In this document: positions 25,903 through 35,860 of the stretch, piece by piece | How the letters are laid out: each line of letters opens with the position of its first letter | Position numbering within the stretch: position 1 is the first letter of the stretch | Assembly: GCA_963667375.1 (NCBI GenBank) | Contig: OY763323.1 | Span: 3,472,001 to 3,536,000, forward strand | From: G963556115 sp963667375 | GTDB lineage: Bacteria; Planctomycetota; SZUA-567 | Length of the DNA: 64,000 nucleotides | Direction: 5' to 3' | Notes under the pieces: model-generated | Told to the model about the DNA's origin: nothing | What the model saw: the letters and a program-made list of their open reading frames with translations, nothing else | Database searches by the model: none | Translations under genes and position numbers: made by a program

Positions 25903-27231
25903 ATGAAGCCCGCTATTTCACACCGTTTTTCACGCCTGGAACTCTTAAAGTTTGCGTTTCCTTCGGTGATTATGATGATCTTCCTGTCAATATACACCAT
26001 TGTCGACGGCATTTTTCTTGCCAAAGTAGCCGGCACCGACTCTTTCGCCGCGGTCAATATCACCTACCCCTTCACTACCGCTATATTCTCATTGGCGCTG
26101 ATGTTCGGAACCGGTGGCAGCGCGGTGATAGCAATTATGCTCGGTCAGAAGCGTAAACTTGAAGCCAGACAATGCTTCTCCTTTATAGTGCTGACGCTGA
26201 TAGTAACTGTCGGTATAATCTGTGTTCTCAGTTACATCTTCAGCGATCGGCTGATAAATCTGCTGGGAGCGGATGCGACCCTGTCCCCACTGGTTTATTC
26301 CTATCTGCGGATCATAATAATCTTCACCGTGCCGGCAGCACTTCAGTCACTTTTCGTCAGCTTCTTTGTAACCGCCAGCAGACCCCGTCTCGGCCTGTTC
26401 TATACCCTTGCCGCCGGCGTTACCAACATGCTGCTGGACTTTATCTTCGTGGTACTGCTGAAACTGGGTATCGAGGGCGCGGCTCTAGCTACCGGCATCG
26501 CCTACTGTATCCCTGCCGGCGGTGGCATACTATTCTTCCTCAAGCATAACCGCGGACTCTGTTTTGCCAGACCCCGACTGCGGCTGGATATTCTCAAAAA
26601 CTGCTGCAGTAACGGCTTATCCGAGATGATGAATAATCTATCCGCCTGTATCGTAACCCTGATCTTCAATCTCACCATGCTCAAATACATCGGCGCAAGC
26701 GGTATCGCAGCCATCGCGGTCATACTTTACTGCGAATTCCTCTTTACCGCGGTATTTATCGGTTACAGTATCGGTATAGCCCCGATAATCTCCTATCATT
26801 ACGGTGCCGAGAACTCCACCTACTTCCGTAAACTGCTGCATATCTGCCTGCAGGTGACAATAGTCGCCTCGCTGCTGCTCTTTCTCACTACCTATTTCAG
26901 CGCCTCCTGGATAACCGCCCTCTTTGCCAAAGAGAGCTCCAACACCTTCAAGCTGGCGTACGACGGCTTGAGAATATTCTCGTTTTCAATTATTTTTTCC
27001 GGAATAAATATCTTCACCAGTGCCGCCCTCACCGCCGTAGCCCGGGGCAGAGCCTCAACATTAATCTCGGTATCCCGTTCGCTTATACTGGTAATTATCG
27101 GTATGTATCTCTTTCTTCACATTGTGCAGACTGCGTCAAACGCACTCTGGTTATCACTCCCGTTCTCAGAGATTCTTACCGGGCTTATCACCATCTATTA
27201 TTTTCACAAGCTCAAGAATCATACGCTGTGA
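25903..27231 (+). CDS. MATE family efflux transporter
   Basis: 442 aa from the ATG at 25903, chosen because GGAG lies 6 nt upstream; the longer frame would start at a GTG inside truA. About 12 membrane spans in two similar halves. The N-terminal segment FAFPSVIMMIFLSIYTIVDGIFLAKVAGTDSFAAVN and the LMFGTGGSAVIAIMLGQ loop are typical of the DinF/NorM-like MATE proteins. Sodium- or proton-driven export of organic cations or drugs is expected; the substrate is unknown. It closes the asnB-truA-MATE run and converges on the NlpC/P60 gene with 16 nt between stops. Confidence 0.9.
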   Translation: MKPAISHRFSRLELLKFAFPSVIMMIFLSIYTIVDGIFLAKVAGTDSFAAVNITYPFTTAIFSLALMFGTGGSAVIAIMLGQKRKLEARQCFSFIVLTLIVTVGIICVLSYIFSDRLINLLGADATLSPLVYSYLRIIIIFTVPAALQSLFVSFFVTASRPRLGLFYTLAAGVTNMLLDFIFVVLLKLGIEGAALATGIAYCIPAGGGILFFLKHNRGLCFARPRLRLDILKNCCSNGLSEMMNNLSACIVTLIFNLTMLKYIGASGIAAIAVILYCEFLFTAVFIGYSIGIAPIISYHYGAENSTYFRKLLHICLQVTIVASLLLFLTTYFSASWITALFAKESSNTFKLAYDGLRIFSFSIIFSGINIFTSAALTAVARGRASTLISVSRSLILVIIGMYLFLHIVQTASNALWLSLPFSEILTGLITIYYFHKLKNHTL

Positions 27232-27247
27232 CAACCCGCAAATTTAC

Positions 27248-28273
27248 TCAGCGGCTGAAACGTCTAATTACAAACTGCTTATCCGCGGCAGTACCGCCAT
27301 TATACGCATCCACCGGTTTACGGGTTCGCATAATCTCCTCCAGCCGGGGCAGTAACGGTTCAATCCGCACCCCGCCCTCATGACCGTCAGGGTAACGCGG
27401 TCTGCTCTCAATAACCCGGTTATTGGTATAAACCACAACAATATGCCCACTCCAGACAATAAGATCAAGTGGCCGGAGTTTGGCCGCTATCTCGGCGGCG
27501 GTCTGCCCAGCAATTGAGACCGCACTGCCAAATTCTACCAGCTCCGAGGTATTCCGGGGAATACTCCCGCCCGTCGCCTCATACAGCATGCCGGAGCAGT
27601 CCACACCCCGCAGAATCCAGGCAGCATAATGCTCCTGCAGATATTTTTCCGCCGCCGCTCCCTTTACCGGATAAAACTCCAGCATCTGCCTGATACCAGG
27701 AGAATAATTTCCACCCCAGCGGTACGGCATTCCCACCAGAGAACCGAGATCCTTTAAGATATCCTCTTTCTGCGGTAGTATTCTTGACCGCTGCGGCGTA
27801 GAAGCAGAACAGACTCTGACAAATCGCGAATCAATATATAAACGCTTATTAACCGGATACTCACTGGTTGTAACCGTATAGATCTTACAGCCGCCAAACT
27901 TCTGCATTCCCTGCAGCTCGAACTTACTCCCGACAAGAGCAATAAACTCCAGCGCCCGCAGATGTCCCTTATCATCCAGCCGTAAATTCGGCCCGGCAGG
28001 ATCAGTGGTATAATACAGCGCCGGTATATCCGCGCAGTTATATACTGGTGTCGGCAGCACTGACTGCAGCCAGATACCGGACTTCGGGATGGCCGCTCCT
28101 TCAACAGCAGCTGCACTCAATCCAACCGACAAAACCATGGTAATAACTATCAGCAAAAGACTGAAACGCTGAAAACAGCAGTTCCTATTTGTAACTCTAA
28201 AATGTTCAGCCAAAGCAGCAACCTCCCAAGCTCTCAATCCACAATAATGAATATAACCAAGCATAGCAACCAT
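27248..28273 (-). CDS. NlpC/P60 family cell-wall hydrolase
   Basis: 341 aa by the longest frame. A hydrophobic stretch (about 37-60) is a likely signal or anchor after an unusually long N-terminal tail, so the true start may be further in; no good ribosome-binding site marks the listed ATG. The C-terminal NlpC/P60 domain begins at GMPYRWGGN and has catalytic Cys226 (GVDCSG) and His277 (WSGHIVVV). Such enzymes cleave peptidoglycan stem peptides. The SH3-like region usual in the family would fall in about 100-190. Monocistronic. Confidence 0.82.
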   Translation of the reverse strand: MVAMLGYIHYCGLRAWEVAALAEHFRVTNRNCCFQRFSLLLIVITMVLSVGLSAAAVEGAAIPKSGIWLQSVLPTPVYNCADIPALYYTTDPAGPNLRLDDKGHLRALEFIALVGSKFELQGMQKFGGCKIYTVTTSEYPVNKRLYIDSRFVRVCSASTPQRSRILPQKEDILKDLGSLVGMPYRWGGNYSPGIRQMLEFYPVKGAAAEKYLQEHYAAWILRGVDCSGMLYEATGGSIPRNTSELVEFGSAVSIAGQTAAEIAAKLRPLDLIVWSGHIVVVYTNNRVIESRPRYPDGHEGGVRIEPLLPRLEEIMRTRKPVDAYNGGTAADKQFVIRRFSR

Positions 28274-28335
28274 CGCAATAACATCTTACGAATAAATAAG
28301 TTAAAAAGATCATACCCAAAATCACACCCAAAGCA

Positions 28336-28362
28336 ATAGCCTGAACCGCAAGTTCAGGCTAT
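28336..28362 (-). terminator. Perfect 11-bp hairpin after the chemoreceptor gene
   Basis: ATAGCCTGAAC (28336-28346) and GTTCAGGCTAT (28352-28362) flank a 5-nt loop, 76 nt past the chemoreceptor stop. The following minus-strand sequence is only weakly T-rich, so termination is likely but not certain. Confidence 0.6.
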
Positions 28363-28437
28363 CACAGGAAGCAGCAGACGGATATAATCAATAAAGTATT
28401 CTTTAAAATGTAACCCGCAGCTTACCCCGGGGATATA

Positions 28438-30639
28438 CTACTCCAAAAAATCCAACTCCAGCGGTAATTCAGAATCTTCCTTTAAAGCCTGGTAATTATC
28501 TTCACCTGCACGCAAGCGGAACTTCGCAAAGAGTTCCTTGAGCTCTTCGGTCTGAGCCGCCATCTCCTGGGCGGTTCCTGCCGTCTCTTCGGCACTGGCC
28601 GTATTCTGATGGGTAACCTTTTCAATCTGATCAATTCCGTTATTGATCTGCGTGAGCCCGGCCACCTGATTACCGGACGACACCGCAATACCCGCTACCA
28701 GATCATTATTCTTTTTCGCACTCTCAAAAATACCGTTGAGCGCGGTGGCGGTAGAACCGCAGATTTCAACCCCGCCCAGAATTTCCTTGTTGGAACGTTC
28801 AATCAATTCCGCCGTTTCCGCCGCTGCCTTGGCAGAACGCGCGGCAAGGTTACGCACCTCTTCCGCGACTACCGCGAAACCCTTACCGTGCTGACCGGCT
28901 CTTGCCGCCTCAACAGCAGCATTGAGTGCCAGAAGATTGGTCTGGAAGGCTATATCATCAATCGTTTTAATTACTTTCTGAGTCAGTTCGCCATTACTGG
29001 ATATCTGCTCCATTGATTTACGCATCTTCTCCATACGCTCAAGTCCGACCTCAGCTGATTTTGCTACCGCCTCGGCGAAAACCTTTGCCTTATCAGCATT
29101 ATCAGAATTAACTGCAGTCTGTGAAGAGATATCAAGCATTGATGACTTGATCTGCTCAAGTGCCGCCGCCTGCTCTATAGCGCCATGCGAGAGCGACTGG
29201 CTGGCGGTTGAGACCTCAGCTGTAGCCGTTGAAACACTCTGAATATCACTATTAATAAAGGACATCACACCATTGAGACGTTGGACCATGAGCGAGAAGG
29301 CCTTACCCAGACGATCTTTTTCCGAAAGCAGATTTACCTCTACGTTGAGATCTCCTTCCGCAATTCGTTCGGCGATATCAGCCTTATGCCTGATTTCATG
29401 CAGCATGGTATTGAGAGAGGCATTCATATGCCCGAGCTCACCGTCACCTTCCCTGAATTCTACCTCCAGATCACCTGCAGCAACCTTTTCAACCCCGGTA
29501 ATTGCAGTCATAATCGGGCGAATAATACTCCGGGCCACCAACAGAACCGCCAGTATTATCAGCACGGTCAGAACCAACAGAATTATTACAGTTATACCTA
29601 TCGAATAGGCGACAGTCTGCTTAAGGCGTGCTACCGTGCTATTGAAATTACCGGTTTCATTCCGGGTTATCTCCGCACTTTGCAGAGAGATATCCATAGA
29701 CTGCTCACCAAGCTTGTCAAGATAGTCTCTGGTAACAGCAAACTTTTCAAGGGTTACCCGGTCATTTTCCCGGATCTTACTCTTCAGCTGCAGTAGATCA
29801 TTACATTTAGCAAGAGCAGCAGCACTGTTCTTGAGCCATGAGGCATAATGGACTTTAAACTGGTCATACTCCTCCAGCATCGCCCGGTCAAAGAGCTTGC
29901 TCGCTTTTAGCATCCTGTCACCGACCTGCCGGCTGTTTTCGAGATAAGCGGCTTCATATTGAGCGAATTCTTCTGCAGTCTGAACATTTACCGCCCGCAG
30001 ATTGGCTTCCAGAGCCTGATAGGCATCTCTATCGGCATTGATAACCAGTGCCACGGTAGCGAAGAGGACCTTGGCCACCTCCGGGTCAGAGGCACCTTTT
30101 TCCTCCAGCATTTCAGTGAGCTTATCAAGATACGGGCGCATCAGTCCAAAAGCTTCATCCGCCGCCGCCAGAAGTTCAGACCGCATATTATAGGTCTGAG
30201 CCGCCGTTAACGCCAGTTCTACCGAAGTCTTGCTGCTCTTCTCCCATTGTGGAAAGACCTCCTGAAATCCCGCGAAGAGTTCGGAGGTAAGAGTAGTGAA
30301 ATTATTATGTGCCTTTGTCGCCCGCTCAATGACCTGCGCGATATTCTCCGTATTGCTGTCCATTGCCTCCTGTATCACTTTGATATCATGAGAGCCGGCA
30401 GCATTCAGTCTGGCAACATAGGCCTGATAGGCATCCCTATCGGCATTGAGGACCAGAGAGATAGTATCGCAGGATTTTTCCAGTTCCGGAAAAGTTCTGT
30501 CTACCTTGGAAAACGCGCTGATCAACTCTTCCCCTCCTCCGGTTATACTCCAGAGAAGCCAGGCAAAGATCAGCGAAAAAATTGCGATTGCAAGCAACGC
30601 AATCGCACCCAAAACTCCAATTTTAGTCTTTATTCTCAT
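28438..30639 (-). CDS. Methyl-accepting chemotaxis protein, HBM-type sensor domain
   Basis: 733 aa from the ATG at 30639, chosen because GGAG lies 6 nt upstream; a TTG 12 nt earlier is less likely. Layout: membrane span near 6-30, periplasmic helical sensor to about 340, second span near 345-369, HAMP, then a cytoplasmic signalling domain with the hairpin-tip stretch AFQTNLLALNAAVEAARAGQHGKGFAVVAEEVRNLA. The sensor contains two related helices, LVLNADRDAYQAYVARLNA and LVINADRDAYQALEANLRA, about 136 residues apart, as expected for a helical bimodular domain. No CheR/CheB-tethering pentapeptide is seen at the C-terminus. It follows cheW by 98 nt. Confidence 0.93.
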   Translation of the reverse strand: MRIKTKIGVLGAIALLAIAIFSLIFAWLLWSITGGGEELISAFSKVDRTFPELEKSCDTISLVLNADRDAYQAYVARLNAAGSHDIKVIQEAMDSNTENIAQVIERATKAHNNFTTLTSELFAGFQEVFPQWEKSSKTSVELALTAAQTYNMRSELLAAADEAFGLMRPYLDKLTEMLEEKGASDPEVAKVLFATVALVINADRDAYQALEANLRAVNVQTAEEFAQYEAAYLENSRQVGDRMLKASKLFDRAMLEEYDQFKVHYASWLKNSAAALAKCNDLLQLKSKIRENDRVTLEKFAVTRDYLDKLGEQSMDISLQSAEITRNETGNFNSTVARLKQTVAYSIGITVIILLVLTVLIILAVLLVARSIIRPIMTAITGVEKVAAGDLEVEFREGDGELGHMNASLNTMLHEIRHKADIAERIAEGDLNVEVNLLSEKDRLGKAFSLMVQRLNGVMSFINSDIQSVSTATAEVSTASQSLSHGAIEQAAALEQIKSSMLDISSQTAVNSDNADKAKVFAEAVAKSAEVGLERMEKMRKSMEQISSNGELTQKVIKTIDDIAFQTNLLALNAAVEAARAGQHGKGFAVVAEEVRNLAARSAKAAAETAELIERSNKEILGGVEICGSTATALNGIFESAKKNNDLVAGIAVSSGNQVAGLTQINNGIDQIEKVTHQNTASAEETAGTAQEMAAQTEELKELFAKFRLRAGEDNYQALKEDSELPLELDFLE

Positions 30640-30737
30640 TTTGCTCTCCAAGGTTGAAGCAAATAATAATCACAGCAGTCCCGGTAATAATTCCGCAGAC
30701 TACAGTCAAATAATTGAGAGAATCAGAGTAAAATGAA

Positions 30738-31241
30738 TTATGCCAACTGATTTAGTTCATTGTCATAAAGAAGCTTTTCACCATCAAGCAGAATCTTAAC
30801 TTCACCGTTAACCTTGCCCAGTCCCTTAATATACTGTGAACTTCTAACACTGGCAACTTTCGGTGGAGGAGAAATAAGATCTTTTTCAATTGTCATAACT
30901 TCACTTACCGTATCAACTACCAGCCCCAGTTGAATATTATTGATATTAACCACGATAATACATGTACGTTCATCGTAGTCTTTGGCCACCATGCTGAACT
31001 TCAGACGCATGTCCACAACCGGTATAACCTGACCACGCAGATTAACCACACCTTTGACAAAGGAAGGCATATCAGGGACCTCGGTTATATTCTGAATACC
31101 AACAATTTCAGTAACATAGCCGATTCCAACCCCATAAACTTCCTCACTGAGATGGAATGTGAGATACATATCATCGATGGTCTCATCCTCCAGCTCCATT
31201 TCACTATCTACACCAAGATTTTGCACATTACCTGCAGACAT
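30738..31241 (-). CDS. cheW: Chemotaxis coupling protein CheW
   Basis: 167 aa. It links receptors to the CheA kinase at the inner membrane. A roughly 25-residue acidic lead precedes the CheW fold: YLTFHLSEEVYGVGIGYVTEIV, PSFVKGVVNLRGQVIPVVDMRLKF, and LGLVVDTVSEVM, with the conserved NLRG turn. AAGGAGAATAAA lies before the ATG. It is the first gene of a cheW-receptor unit; cheA and the other che genes are elsewhere. Confidence 0.94.
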   Translation of the reverse strand: MSAGNVQNLGVDSEMELEDETIDDMYLTFHLSEEVYGVGIGYVTEIVGIQNITEVPDMPSFVKGVVNLRGQVIPVVDMRLKFSMVAKDYDERTCIIVVNINNIQLGLVVDTVSEVMTIEKDLISPPPKVASVRSSQYIKGLGKVNGEVKILLDGEKLLYDNELNQLA

Positions 31242-31589
31242 TTTATTCTCCTTACAATATTAAGCGTAATCTGCTAAATGGATAAATCAATCTAATCTAT
31301 AATACCAGCTCCCAGAATAACAGGCGAATCCCTGACATACTTCCGGTATTACTTTACAACTATGAACTTCCGGCTGCTTTTACGACATCCACCCGGTAAA
31401 ACTAAATACTGAATACTTACAGACACCAACAAATGCAACCCATTTATCCTATTCTAAGAAAAATTTAACCATAAACAAACAAATAACACCAGAAACTCGC
31501 ATTTACCCATAATATTCCAGAGAAACATATTTTAATAAAATCCGACTACAAAGAAGCTAAGATGACCAGATACAAATCAAAAATTTGAA
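31242..31589. other. Intergenic region, nothing recognised
   Basis: 348 bp, AT-rich, between the cheW start and the histidine-kinase stop. It should hold the promoter of the cheW-receptor unit (a TATTAT/TATAGAT-like stretch on the minus strand about 60 nt before cheW), but no confident -35 element or hairpin is visible. Confidence 0.5.
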
Positions 31590-34553
31590 TTAACTCTCCA
31601 AGACCTTCTCGATTAGTTTCGCTATATCTTCCATATAAAACGGCTTTTTCATCACCCCGAACGCTCCCATCTTCAGTACTTCACGCACCTCATTGCCACG
31701 GGAATAGCCGGTTGTAATAATAATCTTAACCTCAGGATCAATTCTCTTCATATTGAGAAAAGCTTCGCGTCCGCTCATTTTCGGCATAATCATATCGAGA
31801 ATAATCAAATCAATATCACCATGCTCCTTCTCAAAAAGTTTTACCCCCTCAGACCCATTATTGCAGGTAATTACCTTATACCCGAGATCGCTCAGCATCT
31901 GACCGCCGATTATGCGCACGATCTCCTCATCATCGACCAGTAAAATCCTGCCTTTACCATGAACTTTCCGCTCAATCTTCCTGACTATATTATCATCGGG
32001 AATCTCCGGCAGCACCATCTCAAAGGTAGTGCCGCTCCCAAGACGGGAGTTTACATTTATAAAGCCCTTATGCTGCTTGACCGTATCCCAGACCGCGGCC
32101 AGCCCCATACCGGTTCCACGTCCCTCGCCCTTGGTCGTAAAGAACGGCTCAAATATCTTGCTGACAATCTCAGCATTCATACCGGTTCCGGTATCACGGA
32201 CCTTGATACATATATAATTACCAGGCTCAACAGTAAATCCTTTAAAATCATAATATGCGCTCTCAATCTTGATATTCTCGGTGATGAAACTGATCATACC
32301 TATATCATCTGAAATCGCGTCGCGGGCGTTTATACCCAAATTCAGCAAGGCATTCTGCAATTGCGACGGATCACCAATTGTCGTTGATGGAGCTGCATTG
32401 AATTTTTTCCCAATCGTAATCTTCTTATCAATTGAATGTTCAAGCATATTTATAACTTCAATTAAAACCGCATGAACATCAATCGGCATTTTTTTCAACT
32501 CACTTTTACGTGAAAAGGCAAGAAGCTTCTCCGTAAGGTCTGCAGAGCGCACTGCACAGGTAGCAATATTCTGAGCATAACCTTTTAAATCCGGATCTTC
32601 AAGATTTGACACCAGAAAATCACTATAACCAAGAATACCGGTAAGCTGATTATTAAAATCATGTGCAACCCCTCCAACCAGCTGCCCGATCGCAGACATT
32701 TTCTCCGCCTGTTTGAGTTTCTCTGACAGATCCCGAACCTCAGACACATCACGCACCACCGAGATAATACAGAAGACACCGGCATAGTATATGCCCTGCG
32801 CATACACCTTAGCCTCAAAAAGCTGGTTATTGCTGCGTTTGAGTGTCACCGTCATATTATCGATAACCTGACCATCCTTAAGCGGATCAAAAAAATCCCG
32901 CAACAATTCGATGTTCACGCAGACACCGAGATTTTCTATGGTGTTGCCTACAGCTTCGGCACGGCTGATACCGAACATTTCATAACACTTGGCATTAACT
33001 TCCAGTATTTTACCATCGGAGAATCTCGATATTACGACAGTATCCGGAAGCAGATTGAATAAAGCCGTAAAACGTTCCTGCAAATCATCACGCTGCGACT
33101 TGAGGGTCAGAATATCAGAAATATCAATAAAGACGATAACGCCGATACCGGAATTATCTTCGCTGTTTTCATCAGGAGTAAAACAGAAATTTATTATTGC
33201 GATCTCTCCGGATTCATTTTTCAGCTGCAGATGCTTGCAGATCTTTCCGCCACGCTTGATACGATTTTGAAAAGCACAATTACTTGTATCAAATGCATTA
33301 CCCTTCATATCATATACGTCCACCCCAAGGAAAAATTGCTCAATGCTCTCGGCAACGACATGATTATGAGTAAAATTATGGCGGAATCGCCGAGCATGCT
33401 TATTAACATAAGAAAGATTATCATTCTGGGTATCGATAACAATTATACCTTCACGACTCGAATCAAGAGCGGTTTTCAAGAATGACTCATTCTCGAGATG
33501 CGCGAGTTCATTATTGGTATATTCCGTAATATCGGTGAATATTATCGTCAGTGAGTTCAAGTCGCTGCCTTCATACTGCGGGAGAACTTTGAGCATGAAC
33601 ACAATTCCACCAGACAGATTTTTCGATATCACCTCCCGTTCAAAACCGACCCCAGTCTGCACAGCATCATCAAGAAGCCGGCTCCAGACCTCCCTCCCGA
33701 TATCAAACAGATCGATAGAAAAGACATTCTTTCCAACGACTTCATTGATAATTATATCAAAGTATTCTGAAGCACTGTCGCTCAACATCAGAATATTACC
33801 ATAGATATCCACGTTTAACATAAAATCCGAAAGTCTGGAAAGTAGCTCTTGGGAATTATTATAATCACTTATAATACGATCATTGCGGGTATGCATATCC
33901 AGAGTAATAGCGATACTTTTAGCCAATTCTTCAAATAATTCCACAATCTCCAGATTGATAAAATCAGTTCTGCGGTCGTTGAGTAGCAGCAGCCCGATTG
34001 TTTCCTTACCACTGCGAATCGGAATAAGAGCGATACTCTTGAAGCCTTCCTCAATACAGCGTCCGCGAACCTTGTCGGTAAAATCCGCAAGATTATTACG
34101 AGCGGTAAAATCAACCGAATCACTGGTCCAGAAACTGCCATAAGCTGTAACACCTTCACCATGAGCTATATTTCCAGATAATACCAAGCCGCACATACAG
34201 TACAGCTGCTTACACTCCGTATCACCTGTACGGCCGCAATTCGGGCATAACAGAGAATTTTCAGCTTTAAGAAATTCAGAACTGAGCCCGACGGAGGCCA
34301 CAATATTATAATCGTCTCCATTCTTCAAACGCAGCCCGACAGCACTGACGCTAGTGACAGATTTGATAGTATTTACAATATTAGACGCTATTTCAGGTAC
34401 GGTTTTATTATCATAGGATTCCCTGAAAATTTCATAGGCCAACTTGAGTAAGGTGGATTTATCCAAAGGCAGAGTTCCCGCATATCTGGCAGCTGCATGA
34501 ATATGCTCAAACAGTTTATTGCTACTGGACTTGAGATCAAAGTTATTATCCAT
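31590..34553 (-). CDS. Hybrid histidine kinase with GAF, PAS repeats and receiver
   Basis: 987 aa from the ATG at 34553, preceded by GGGGAAGAAG; an earlier in-frame ATG has no such site. An N-terminal GAF-type domain of the family with a Cys-rich stretch (CPNCG, YCMCG about 130-160) and the VRGRCIEEGFKSIALIPIRSG strand is followed by about three PAS domains (about 235-350, 355-485, 495-610). HisKA has the phospho-acceptor His631 (GGVAHDFNNQL), then an HATPase with NARDAI and DTGTGM. A C-terminal receiver has Asp920 (ILDMIMPKMSG). No membrane span, so it is a soluble sensor. The ligand is unknown; the Cys set could bind a metal. No partner regulator is adjacent. Confidence 0.92.
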   Translation of the reverse strand: MDNNFDLKSSSNKLFEHIHAAARYAGTLPLDKSTLLKLAYEIFRESYDNKTVPEIASNIVNTIKSVTSVSAVGLRLKNGDDYNIVASVGLSSEFLKAENSLLCPNCGRTGDTECKQLYCMCGLVLSGNIAHGEGVTAYGSFWTSDSVDFTARNNLADFTDKVRGRCIEEGFKSIALIPIRSGKETIGLLLLNDRRTDFINLEIVELFEELAKSIAITLDMHTRNDRIISDYNNSQELLSRLSDFMLNVDIYGNILMLSDSASEYFDIIINEVVGKNVFSIDLFDIGREVWSRLLDDAVQTGVGFEREVISKNLSGGIVFMLKVLPQYEGSDLNSLTIIFTDITEYTNNELAHLENESFLKTALDSSREGIIVIDTQNDNLSYVNKHARRFRHNFTHNHVVAESIEQFFLGVDVYDMKGNAFDTSNCAFQNRIKRGGKICKHLQLKNESGEIAIINFCFTPDENSEDNSGIGVIVFIDISDILTLKSQRDDLQERFTALFNLLPDTVVISRFSDGKILEVNAKCYEMFGISRAEAVGNTIENLGVCVNIELLRDFFDPLKDGQVIDNMTVTLKRSNNQLFEAKVYAQGIYYAGVFCIISVVRDVSEVRDLSEKLKQAEKMSAIGQLVGGVAHDFNNQLTGILGYSDFLVSNLEDPDLKGYAQNIATCAVRSADLTEKLLAFSRKSELKKMPIDVHAVLIEVINMLEHSIDKKITIGKKFNAAPSTTIGDPSQLQNALLNLGINARDAISDDIGMISFITENIKIESAYYDFKGFTVEPGNYICIKVRDTGTGMNAEIVSKIFEPFFTTKGEGRGTGMGLAAVWDTVKQHKGFINVNSRLGSGTTFEMVLPEIPDDNIVRKIERKVHGKGRILLVDDEEIVRIIGGQMLSDLGYKVITCNNGSEGVKLFEKEHGDIDLIILDMIMPKMSGREAFLNMKRIDPEVKIIITTGYSRGNEVREVLKMGAFGVMKKPFYMEDIAKLIEKVLES

Positions 34554-35308
34554 ACTTCTTCCCCATAATCTATCAGCTACAAAATATGGCAAATCAGAAT
34601 AACCAGCTACATATAAATAGAATCTTCTATAGCCATTAACTCACAATTATAAAAAAGAGTCAAGGAAATAAGACTTAATTGATTTTTTTTTTAAAACACA
34701 ATTAATACCATGAATACTGGCGAAGCTTATTGTAAAATAGTGATATAAAATTACAAATTTATATTACTTAACAATAGAGAAAATTCCAAATTTTCATCTG
34801 CAAAACTCATTATTAAACTAAAAATCTCTCAGTCAGCTAAAATTTTTAATAAAAAAATAACTGTATAAAAAAAATTTATGCCACAATAATACTGTCGGCA
34901 TACTTTTATTCAGCAAACATAAAGTAGCGGTTCCTATTATTAATAGCACATTACAATGTCCAAGGGTTAAAATGCTAATTTCAAATATGAAATCAAGCGA
35001 TCACTAAAACCATAATAAACAAAATTCCTGGTAAACAGCCTGTGAATCAAAAAACGTTCCAGAACTTAAAACAAGAAAGAGAGGAATGAAATTAGCGCCA
35101 ATTGCTTTTTCGGAGTGAATCATTATTTTTACAGCACGCCATAACTAGAGCACTAGCGTATCAATCATATTCCCGAAATAAAGCAATAGCAAAGAGTTAT
35201 AAAACCCCTATACATTATTCAAAATACTGACATATTTCAGAACTGTTTGAATTATTTCCGAAAAGAATGATAACTAACGGCACAAACCACAAAAAATGCA
35301 AAAAAAAA
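34554..35308. other. AT-rich gene-free region
   Basis: About 750 bp with no open frame of note, no tRNA and no repeat I can see. It is much more AT-rich than the flanking genes, with many A- and T-runs. With the 450 bp on the other side of the tRNA, this is the longest gene-free stretch in the window. I see no DnaA-box cluster and no ncRNA I recognise. Confidence 0.5.
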
Positions 35309-35326
35309 TAATCACCGAAGTGATTA
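35301..35326 (-). terminator. Terminator of tRNA-Gly
   Basis: On the minus strand TAATCAC - TTCG - GTGATTA (35309-35326) is a perfect 7-bp stem with a stable UUCG tetraloop, followed at once by eight T. It lies 8 nt past the tRNA 3' end. Confidence 0.9.
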
Positions 35327-35333
35327 TAAGGTA

Positions 35334-35407
35334 TGGAGCGGGCGGGGGGAATCGAACCCCCGTGATCAGCTTGGAAGGCTGGAGCTTTACCACTAAGCTA
35401 CGCCCGC
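35334..35407 (-). tRNA. tRNA-Gly (anticodon TCC)
   Basis: A complete cloverleaf on the minus strand: acceptor GCGGGCG pairs with CGCCCGC, D-arm with AGTGGTAAAGC, anticodon loop CTTCCAA giving TCC, T-arm with GGTTCGATTCC. The discriminator base is T and the 3' CCA is encoded (35334-35336). It reads GGA/GGG glycine codons. It stands alone in AT-rich DNA, with a strong terminator. Confidence 0.96.
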
Positions 35408-35860
35408 ATTTCAAATGTACTAAATATATTATTTAAAAGGATATGCATTGCAATAGTAAAGTTTAATTTTTTTAAAAATATTTTTATTCATATTTAACGA
35501 TTTATTCATAAAAAAAAGTGATTATGTAAAATAGTTGACAACTGTGTGTAACCTTAAAGTATCTTCTATTCAGGGTTAATTTTGAATATATCCTCAAGCA
35601 AAATAATGCTAATATATGACCTTTAACCACAAAATCGTTGCGAACATTTTTCATTTACCCCTTCCGGCATAAAAACATAATAGACTATGTATGATGTTTA
35701 TTGTGTGACTATTCATTCTCAATTTACGTATTTTTGTTCGAAAAACACCAATTGTGTAAAAAATATCCTTGTTTAGGCTCATCCTTATGCTTATCATATT
35801 ATTTATATTTAAGCAATCATCATGTTTATCATTTATTAATTATTTGTGAGTATTTTTAGA
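35408..35860. other. AT-rich region before the LexA-like regulator
   Basis: About 450 bp, very AT-rich. A TTGACA at 35535-35540 has a poor -10 partner at any normal spacing. The tRNA promoter (minus strand) and the regulator promoter (plus strand) should both be here. No inverted repeat clear enough to call an operator was seen. Confidence 0.4.
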
